A stretch of 64,000 nt of DNA from Isochrysis galbana (Eukaryota; Haptophyta; Isochrysidales; Isochrysidaceae), in assembly GCA_018136815.1 (NCBI GenBank), contig CM030931.1, positions 2,471,801-2,535,800 of the forward strand, written 5' to 3'. A model generated the notes under the pieces. The model was not told the DNA's origin and ran no database searches. It saw nothing but the letters and a program-made list of their open reading frames with translations. The translations under genes and the position numbers were made by a program. Below, one piece after another: positions 57,687-64,000 of this stretch. The stretch's first letter is position 1. Every line of letters begins with the position of its first letter.

Positions 57687-58166
57687 TGATTACTTTGTAA
57701 CTATGGACACGGCGCGATGTGCATCGGCCACCCCGCGGGGGCGCCGTGCGTGCGCATAGAAACTTTTTCCCCTAAGGCCCACATTAACGTAAAGTAGCCG
57801 TATACGAGATGTTTCGTTGCGCAGCACGTGTGATTACTTGCAATCATTGTGCACACCGTGCGTATGCGCATCGGCTCCCCCCCCCTCGCGAGGGCGCCGT
57901 GCGTGCGCATAGAAACTTTTTCCCCTAAGGCCCACATTAACGTAAAGTAGCCGTATACGAGATGTTTCGTTTACGCAGCACATGTGATTACTTGCAATCA
58001 TTGTGCACGCCGTGCGTATGCGCATCGACTTCCCCCCTCGCGAGGGCGCCGTGCGTGCGCATAGAAACTTTTCCCCCTAAGGCCCACATTAACGTAAAGT
58101 AGCCATATACGAGATGTTTCGTTTGCGCAGCACGTGTGATTACTTGCAATCATTGTGCACGCCAAG
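57687..58166 (+). repeat. ~152-bp tandem satellite, three units plus a partial
   Basis: Units start TGATTACTT at 57687 (diverged, 144 bp), 57831 (154 bp), 57985 (152 bp) and 58137 (partial). Each contains GGGCGCCGTGCGTGCGCATA, a GAAACTTTTTCCCCTAAGGC block and CGTATACGAGATGTTTCGTT. The inverse of part of the unit is found at 16906-16940. Confidence 0.85.
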
Positions 58167-58249
58167 CACCGACATGGCACCTTCTGGAGTTGACTGGTTG
58201 TCGAAAACTGGAGCTGACTGGTTGTAATTGTAATAATAGATCAAAAAGA

Positions 58250-58450
58250 AAACAAATAAGACAATAATATGAGAACACTTTGTAATTGTAACAATAGACC
58301 AAAAAGAAAACCAAATAACCTTGCAATAATAATATTGGGCCTTGTAAGTGTACAGACTGAAAAGAAAACAACAAAAAGAAAACCAAATAACCTTGCAATA
58401 ATAATAGTGGGCCTTGTAATTGTACAGACTGAAAAGAAAACAAATAACCT
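58250..58450 (+). repeat. AT-rich ~73-bp tandem repeat
   Basis: AAAAAGAAAACCAAATAACC, TTGCAATAATAAT, GGGCCTTGTAA and GTACAGACTGAAAAGAAAAC recur in order two to three times. Confidence 0.75.
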
Positions 58451-58569
58451 GGCCCTCTTTTGACGGAACGCGACTTCGATATGCGACGAGACGGAAGGGA
58501 AACGATCGGCGGAAGGCGCGGCGAGGGTGGTTAGGAGCGATGGAATGACGGGCTGGACCACCTCCTCAC

Positions 58570-58830
58570 CTCCTCAGCAGAGAAAGGCGGGAGGACGGGC
58601 TTGGGCGAGGGCGAGCGCGACGACGGAGCGGACATGGTTGGGCGGATCGGGACGGATAGGCTGAGGCTGAGGGAGTGGAGAGGTTTGGTGTTTGGTATTG
58701 AGGTAGTGTTGAGAACGAGGGACGAGAAAGGGAACGAGAACGAGAACGAGAGCGACGAACGAAGAACGACAGACGACAGACGGTTCGGGTCCGATGGACC
58801 GACGAGATGACACTACACTCACGTCAACAC
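58570..58830 (-). mobile_element. unclassified retroelement 5' module, copy 2
   Basis: The minus strand reads MSAPSSRSPSPKPVLPPFSA, near the start of the related ORF at 28730, with the same CGAGAACGAGAGCGACGA-type leader. Only the beginning is present. It looks broken and old. Confidence 0.4.
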
Positions 58831-59410
58831 TCTCCACACTAACGTATCCTTATCACGGAACGCACAGGAACCTGCTGATAGACCGAACAAGGAAGAGAAT
58901 GCCGACAAGAGAGCGACGGGGCGACGGACGATCCGACGGGGGCGACAGTTACGCACAGGAATAAGGAGGGAATCTTTCGAAAACCCTTAAGTGAGTTGAT
59001 GAAGACCGAAGTAAAATAGCGCCACGATATAATCCAACGGCCAACACCTGAGGGGGAATCAGCTAGGGTCACACAAGGGGGCGGTACCCCCTGGACGTCG
59101 AGTCGATCTTAGAGACGGTTCACATGTCACATTTCCAAGCCCCAAACAAACGTTCCACAAAATCATCGTGATTTTGTGGATAGGTTGCCTTCAACTCTAG
59201 AAAAGCTGTACTCTATCGCAAAGAAAACGGTTTGATAAGGAAAGGGGCGAGTGTATTCAAAAATACTGAGTTCTTGAAGAAGCTTCTCACAGCCCACTTG
59301 CATATGTCTGCATCTTGAGGAGACGCATAGAAGTGTCGCGACGTCGCGACGGAAGAAGCGAAACCAAGGAATTGTCGCGGAACCAGCCGACGCTCCCGGC
59401 TGGCATCGCG
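58831..59410. other. upstream region of the selenoprotein gene, no gene seen
   Basis: Contains a short palindrome ACAAAATCAtcgTGATTTTGT at about 59157-59177. GCGACGTCGCGACGGAAG lies at about 59338-59355. No GA/CT tract adjoins this start codon. Confidence 0.35.
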
Positions 59411-60232
59411 ATGGCCAGCAGCAAGGCGGTCCACGCCGTCCTCGCGGCGGCAGGCACGCTGAGCGGGTTTGCTCACGGGCTACAGCTGACGCCACAGGTT
59501 GGGCTTGTCCCTCATCATGCTACCGCACCCATCCAGCCGCGCTTCGCCCCCGCCGTGATGACAGAGGGCACAGAGGACTGCATTCCGTGCGCTGAGAGCG
59601 TTGGCGTCTACATGAACGATGTGCTGGTCACTGGGGGTTCTCTCCGGTCGATGTCGTTGCTAAATGCCCGCGGCGAGGTTGTACGTGCGAGTGACCGCAT
59701 CGGCACTTCGGGCAAGGCCGTCGTCGTCTTCCTACGCCACCTTGGGTGACCGCTGTGCTGGGACTATGCGCTCAAATGGTCCCAGCAAAAGGAGGCTTTG
59801 ACACGACAAGGAGTGCAGGGCCCCCTTTTCATCTCGGTGGGCAAGCCCGACCAGCTGCGAGAGTTCTTGGACGCCAACCCTGAGGTGGATCCTGAGTGCG
59901 CCTTCGTGGATTCAAGCCCAACCTTTGACGCATACCGCTCTGCGGGCTTCACCAACCTTTTGGGGGAGAAGGAGCTGTCGGAGCCACCGGATTTCAAACC
60001 GCCCAAAATGATGTCCTTCGGAAAGTGGATGTCTTACTTCGGCAAGGTGATGAAAGTCTCGCCGCAGCCTCAAAAGTTTGGCGAGTTTCCGCAAGGAGTT
60101 CGAGTGTTGGGTGGGACATACGTGATAGACGACTCTTCGATCCTGTTCTCGCACCAGGACTTAGTGCCAGGAGCGACACCCGATCTCGCCGACGTTTTTG
60201 CAGCAGGTGGCATCAAAGGAGTGCCTGTTTGA
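59411..60232 (+). CDS. SelU/PRXL2-like peroxiredoxin-like selenoprotein, in-frame UGA = Sec113 (273 aa)
   Basis: ATG at 59411 in good context (ATCGCGATGG). The frame reaches TGA at 59747-59749 and then continues without a shift to TGA 60230-60232. Around the first TGA the product reads VVVFLRHLG-U-PLC-WDYALKWSQQKEAL. In the AhpC/TSA-like PRXL2 (FAM213/SelU) family this place holds the redox motif FLRxxGCxxC; here TGA stands where the first Cys belongs, giving U-x-x-C. Family features continue after it: GVQGPLFISVGKPDQLREFL, CAFVDSSPTFDAYRSAGF, and FPQGVRVLGGTYVIDDSSIL, the typical C-terminal block. The N-terminus (MASSKAVHAVLAAAGTLSGF, then RFAPAVM) looks like a bipartite plastid presequence (inference). 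A SECIS-like hairpin follows at 60304-60377. Likely function: thiol/selenol redox chemistry, perhaps peroxide removal. Sec readthrough is inferred from frame, motif and SECIS. Confidence 0.88.
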
Positions 60233-60303
60233 GCCTCTTCTCTTTCACGATAGGTGGTGCCGAGAATGGGAGTCACTGCGGAGTGGCGCACAGCTTGTGC
60301 GGA

Positions 60304-60377
60304 GGCACGGCAAATGATGCTGATGGAGGCAATACCTCGAGCACGGGGAGCCTCATCAGCGGAAGAAAGCCCTTGCC
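60304..60377 (+). promoter_or_regulatory. SECIS element in the 3' UTR
   Basis: Helix I: GGCA/TGCC (60304-60307 with 60374-60377) and GGC/GCC (60309-60311 with 60369-60371). Quartet strands: ATGA at 60314-60317 and GGAA at 60361-60364. Helix II: 60319-60330 pairs with 60350-60360 over 11 bp with one bulged G. The apical loop opens with unpaired AA (60331-60332), and CCTC/GGGG can form a small extra stem, as in form-2 SECIS. It starts ~70 nt after the stop codon and ~560 nt after the in-frame UGA. All obligatory SECIS parts are in place. Confidence 0.85.
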
Positions 60378-60607
60378 TCACATGATGCCGCGCCTTTTCC
60401 GTCGACATCGATCTGCTCCTCTGCATTCCTTCATGCATACGTTCTATAGCATACCGAAAGCGACGCTTTGCAGGTTGCAATACTCGTGTGTATGCACGCA
60501 TGTATGTGGCCCTCCCCTCTTTTATGTGCGCAAGGCGGGCGACAACCGCTATGCATGATCTCAGAAAGAGAGATCAAATAAAGTAATTAATGTTATATCC
60601 TAGCCAC
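60378..60607. other. 3' flank of the selenoprotein gene
   Basis: No gene seen. It ends in the TTATATCCTAGCC repeat terminus (60591-60605). Confidence 0.35.
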
Positions 60608-60725
60608 AACTAAGTTTATACTTGGTTGACCCATGGGGGAGCACGAGCCCTCCCCTCTCTCCACTCCTCCCCTGCCATGGGGGAGGAACCACCCATCCTC
60701 CTGGCATGCCTGATGCTAGAGGTGG
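60608..60725 (+). mobile_element. 5' piece of structured retroposon (copy-1 type)
   Basis: AACTAAGT-TTAT-ACTTGGTT at 60608-60627, then the CCATGGGGGAGCACGAGCCC hairpin and CCTGCCATGGGGGAGGAACC, follow 12841-12955 closely. Similarity ends abruptly near 60716. Confidence 0.75.
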
Positions 60726-61137
60726 GGGAGGCTGGGTTAAAAAAAAACTCTTGTTGATCCGGAGGCCCACATTTTTTTATCGTCGGACCGGGGGAAGATT
60801 TCCCCTCGTCTCTTATCGCTCTAATCCGAATCCGAGGCAGAGCGATGGCGACCGACCCGCCTGACAGGCCGACCTTCGCCGCGCTCCAGCGAGAGCACGG
60901 CGGCGGTCAGCCCCCTCTTGTCGCTGGTGTTCGGACTGGATGGTCCGGGGACACCAGACGGCTGTCTCACCGGCGTTTCGTGCCACCTCACTCGGCCGAT
61001 TTCTGCTTCACCTGCCCACGCAGCATGGCCGCCAGCCCCACCCCACACCACTTCCAACCCCAACCTGAGGAGGATGACACCGGCTTGCCTACGCGCTCCT
61101 ACGCGCAGAACCGCAGCGGTTGCTTACGCCGCGGTCC
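60726..61137. other. spacer, no supported gene
   Basis: A + frame from 60845 is open into the next retroposon but has no recognisable protein. Confidence 0.3.
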
Positions 61138-61740
61138 TACCAGGCAAGCGTGGGAGAGGCAGGGGGGGCCAGGGGCTGAGCCCCAGCCCCTAGCCTCAAC
61201 TGCCCCCTGAGTTGCCCTAGCTGGCCCTCTGGCCTCTGGGAGCCCCCAAGGACCTCTGAGAGCAGGCCGGCGACGCGCCACAGGGACACAGGTGGAGGAG
61301 AACTACGGAGAGAGGGAGAGGGGGGGTTTTGCACCCCCCCCCGATGGAGTGCGGTAAGCGGTAAGAAATGGTCCCCGTTTGCGTAAGCAAATGGGCGGAG
61401 AGGGGCGGCTGCTAGCGACAGGAGGGAGATGAGGAGGGAGAGGCTCAATCAAGGTGCCTACGAGAACCCTTGTGGCAGGTATCTCGAGGCGCAGTCTTTT
61501 ATTCCTCGAGGATCGCTCGCGGCGGGAGCTGTAAGGGCCGTTCCGCTTCATGGACGAGAGGACCCCCCCCCCCTCCCCGTTGTTTTTGCTTGGTGAGAGT
61601 CGCCCGACGTAGGTCGGTCCGCCTCGCTGGGTTTTCCCTCATTGTAATTTGTGGGGAGTTATAGTGGGAGCCGGGGGTTTGCGAGGGGGGAGATTTGTAG
61701 GGATGCATATGTGTATGTGTCTGGTGTCATCACTTCAAGA
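61138..61740 (+). mobile_element. structured retroposon (copy-2 type), truncated
   Basis: Collinear with about 25105-25675: the GGCAAGCGTGGGAGAGGCAG block, CACAGGGACACAGGTGGAGG, the 9-bp GTAA-loop hairpin (here with one G-U pair, GCAAATGGG), TGGCAGGTATCTCGAGGCGC and the GGATGCATATGTGTATGTGT stretch. The 5' hairpins and the final 3' end are missing. Confidence 0.8.
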
Positions 61741-61749
61741 CTTCAAGGC

Positions 61750-61965
61750 AACTAAGTTTATACTTAGTTCGCCCATGGGGGGGCACGAGCCCCCCTCTCT
61801 CTCCACTCCTCCCCTGCCATGGGGGAGGAACCACCCACTCTCCTGGCACGCCTGATGGCTTGCCAGGAGCACACAGCTCTGCTGACCCATTCCTCTCCCC
61901 ACAGGCCCGCCTGACTCGCCCGCCCTGGCCCGTCGCGGCCTGCCCATCACAGTGTGAGAAAAAGT
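61750..61965 (+). mobile_element. 5' part of structured retroposon (copy-1 type)
   Basis: Opens with a perfect hairpin AACTAAGT-TTAT-ACTTAGTT (61750-61769), the fully paired form of the G-U-containing copies. The CCATGGGGGGGCACGAGCCC hairpin and the block to CCCATCACAGTG follow, collinear with 12841-13045. It is 3'-truncated. Confidence 0.75.
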
Positions 61966-62284
61966 CCCGCTGGGGGACAATAAGAAAAAACTGGGCTCAA
62001 GCAGACAAGTCCCCGGCACCCGGGGAGACAGCCGCGAGAGGCGAGGCGGAAGAGGAGAATTCTCTCGGGGGAGGATTAGAGAGGGTGAGGGCATGGCGAA
62101 ACAATTGTAATGCAGCGACCGGGAAACATAAGTTCTCTGTCGTTCACCGACAAGTGATTTGACAACTCTACGATAGATAGATTTATTTCTCATAAACATA
62201 TCATTAAATTATGTTACGAATGGTGCCCCCAGCGCCCTTTCAAACATGCCACACACACTAGAAATCAGGCTCTAGACGCGCACA
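61966..62284. other. spacer, no gene seen
   Basis: AT-richer after 62150; TCTACGATAGATAGATTTAT near 62167. Nothing supported. Confidence 0.3.
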
Positions 62285-62329
62285 TATGGACTGCCTGCGC
62301 GTCGCAATGCGGCGCGCAGACAGTCCATA
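62285..62329. repeat. 45-bp hairpin
   Basis: TATGGACTGCCTGCGCG (62285-62301) pairs with CGCGCAGACAGTCCATA (62313-62329), 16 of 17 bases, around an 11-base loop. Confidence 0.75.
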
Positions 62330-63359
62330 CACATATCTTACGAAAACACACGCGCACTGCCCCCCCAATTCGACCCCTTCGAGCCCTGTAGCCAATCTGC
62401 TGACCGGCCGCGCCTGCCGAGAGAGACGCCAACTCTGACTTTTCAGCCAGGGAAGCTTGCTGCGAGGCGGGTGTGGGCTGGGGCGGGGTCAGGTGCTGGG
62501 TATGGCACACCCAGGCCAAGGCCGGGCGGGGGGCTCGCGCTGCGCGCGCGCTGCTCGCACCTGGCTTCTGGCGCTCGTCTGCGCGCTGCGAAGGGGGGGG
62601 AGTGCGAGAACGACCTGGAGTAGGGCCAAGCAAGAGTTTCCGGCAACTTTTCGAGCAACTTTGGCGTGTTTTAGCGTGCGAGCAACTCCGAGCATCTTTA
62701 CCCCTAGAAGAGCAACCTCGAGCAACTTTGAGCAACTTACCGAGCAACTTATACCCCTTATTCCTTATTGCTCAGCTATCGTTAAAGAGCACTCCCGGGG
62801 GCGGGAGGGGTGGGGGCCGCGCGGGAGCTTGGGGACGTGGGGAGGGGAATAAGTAGGAAAACGGCGGGGGGCAGGGGGCAGCAGGGGGCGGGCGGCGGTG
62901 GGGCAAGTGCGGCACTTGCTCGGCACTGCAAGACTACGTATGTTAAAGAACGAGGCCAAAGAGCTAAAGAAAGATAGAGGGCCAGGTCGATTCGCTCAGC
63001 ACCCCCACCCCTCCTCTCCTGCCGCGCCGACGCGCCGCCGACCGCCGCAGGGAAGAGAGGAGGAAGAGGGAAGAGAGAGGCGCTCCCCCCTCCGGTGCTA
63101 ACGTATCTTCTTGCCCCGTTTAGGTAAAAGAAGATGGGGGCTGCCAGAGCCAGGAGGGAAGGGCCGCGGCTCGCCGCGGCCACTCGCTCGGGCGAGGGAG
63201 ATTAGTGCTCTGGACCCCTAAACTCACGAGTGCCCCCCCCCCCCCCTGCGTTGTTTTACCCGAAAGGGGTTTTCCCCCAGCGTGGCCTCGAGGAGAGCGA
63301 CGCGCTGGGGTGCGCAGGGCCGGTGCATGCACTGGGGGGAGGACAAATACCGAGGGGGG
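62330..63359. other. GC-rich stretch with degenerate GAGCAACTT repeats, no gene seen
   Basis: 62640-62755 contains six or seven CGAGCAACTTT-like motifs with irregular spacing. The other open frames look compositional. A C-homopolymer lies at 63231-63246. Confidence 0.35.
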
Positions 63360-63480
63360 AGGCAATGCCCTCTCCCCCCGGTACCACGCGGACACCTGGC
63401 TCGTCAGGCATGGCGGGAGTCCGGGGCTGAAAAGTTGTGTCCAATTAGCTAGCTAGTGGGGTTGGCTAGGATATAACATT
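63360..63480 (+). repeat. dispersed repeat, copy 2 (inverted relative to 57306-57425)
   Basis: GACACCTGGCTCGTCAGGCA, TTGTGTCCAATTAGCTAGCT and TTGGCTAGGATATAACATTA match the complement of copy 1. Confidence 0.7.
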
Positions 63481-63483
63481 AAT

Positions 63484-63605
63484 AATTTTATTTATTTCAA
63501 GACTTCAAGGCGTGCGGGCAGCGGGCAGGTGCGGGGAGGGGTGTCGTGATAGTACCGGGCTAGTGGCAGTAGTGGTAGTGGTACTAACGCTCAGTTGTTT
63601 TATTA
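63484..63605 (+). repeat. retroposon copy-2-type 3' domain
   Basis: TCAAGGCGTGCGGGC, GTGTCGTGATAGTACCGGGC and GGTACTAACGCTCAGTTGTT repeat the end of 24847-25757, with the terminal TTTTATTAT. No 5' part is attached. Confidence 0.75.
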
Positions 63606-64000
63606 TTCTCATTATCCCTTGACGCGTGATTACACGTGATTGTGATTGCGACCGAGCTCCCTGTACCTCGCTAGCTCTAGCTCTAGCTAGTAGATAGCAG
63701 AGCTAGAGTTAGAGTTAGAGTTAGGGCGCCGCTCACGTCATCCGTCATAATCATTCGAGCCCAGACGGCCTTGAGGACGTCCGCATATTGCACGCGCACC
63801 GAGATCGCGAGCGGCCACTCAGTTCTCATATGTGGTCGCGCTCGACACCGCGCGCGCTCGGACGAATGAGGGGACCGCGCCCCTCAGCGCTCCTGGGTTC
63901 GAAGTGGGCAATCTCGGCTGATCTCCACGCCGAGCGACCATGCCATCGGTGGCGGGGGACACTCGAACTGGGTCGTGGGCAATGTAAAGAACACTGCCGG
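63606..64000. other. window end; possible minus-strand exon
   Basis: 63660-63726 is CTAG/TTAGAG-rich simple sequence. On the minus strand about 63830-63735 reads WPLAISVRVQYADVLKAVWA and ends at a donor-like GAC-GTGAGC, so an exon of a gene entering from the right edge is possible. No family recognised. Confidence 0.25.

Larger units (their letters stand above)
57524..58474. mobile_element. candidate DNA element with inverted GTCGTTCCGTCAA ends and internal satellite
   Basis: AGGTGTCGTTCCGTCAAA at about 57524-57541 is inverted relative to TTTTGACGGAACGCGACTT at 58456-58474; the pair matches at 15 of 18 bases. Inside are the ~152-bp satellite (57687-58166) and an AT-rich ~73-bp tandem repeat (58250-58450). 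No transposase. Target duplication is not clear. Related ends occur alone at 2432, 16611, 16828, 16993 and 32496. Confidence 0.5.

Noticed and set aside
59315-59749. A short protein ending at TGA 59749, and a second separate gene starting near 59798
   Set aside because: Both pieces are in one frame with no gap. Family motifs continue straight across the TGA, and a SECIS hairpin follows.
63690-63727. Telomere-like TTAGAG/TTAGGG repeats
   Set aside because: Only three irregular units within other CTAG-rich simple sequence, and internal to the contig.
63880-63915. tRNA gene (GGTTCGAA like a B box)
   Set aside because: No A box at the right distance and no cloverleaf pairing could be drawn.

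Overview
The window is nuclear DNA of a GC-rich, flagellated and probably photosynthetic protist. Evidence: a 4,072-residue axonemal dynein heavy chain, short GT-AG introns (114 to 366 bp), a SET protein of the Rubisco-methyltransferase type with an algal-style presequence, a selenocysteine protein, a glycosyltransferase fused to a ShKT domain, and very dense mobile DNA. A haptophyte or similar marine alga fits best, but that is inference; no rRNA or organelle marker is present.

Layout. 1-1.4 kb: 3' part of a Ste20/MST-like kinase gene. 1.4-7 kb: a piggyBac-like MITE, a small membrane-protein ORF and LINE pieces. 7-7.8 kb: SGNH esterase. 8-17.7 kb: repeats, including a structured retroposon with a perfect 19-bp target duplication, and two unrecognised ORFs. 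17.7-22 kb: divergent pair of an SDR oxidoreductase and a two-exon GT32-like glycosyltransferase, with a mariner-like MITE between them. 22.6-25.8 kb: LINE and a second structured retroposon. 25.8-27.7 kb: two-exon SET gene. 30-31 kb: two-exon TLC-like membrane protein. 31-33.2 kb: inverted repeats and nested insertions. 33.4-35 kb: three-exon FAD amine oxidase. 35.5-38.8 kb: a LINE with 17-bp target duplication next to a hAT element with perfect ends. 39.6-51.8 kb: intronless dynein. 51.9-53.3 kb: hairpin array and LINEs. 53.5-56.6 kb: divergent queA-like and GST genes. 57.3-58.8 kb: an element with inverted ends around a 152-bp satellite. 59.4-60.4 kb: a SelU/PRXL2-like selenoprotein with in-frame UGA and a SECIS hairpin. 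60.6-64 kb: retroposon copies and repeats.

The genes do not form one pathway. They are housekeeping and organelle genes separated by mobile DNA. Many start codons lie just downstream of GA- or CT-rich tracts, the only recurrent promoter-like feature. The two most notable items are the UGA-containing peroxiredoxin-like gene, which automatic annotation would cut in two, and a retroposon family whose copies keep the same hairpins while the stem sequence changes. No LTR retroelement, Polinton or viral gene could be identified with confidence.
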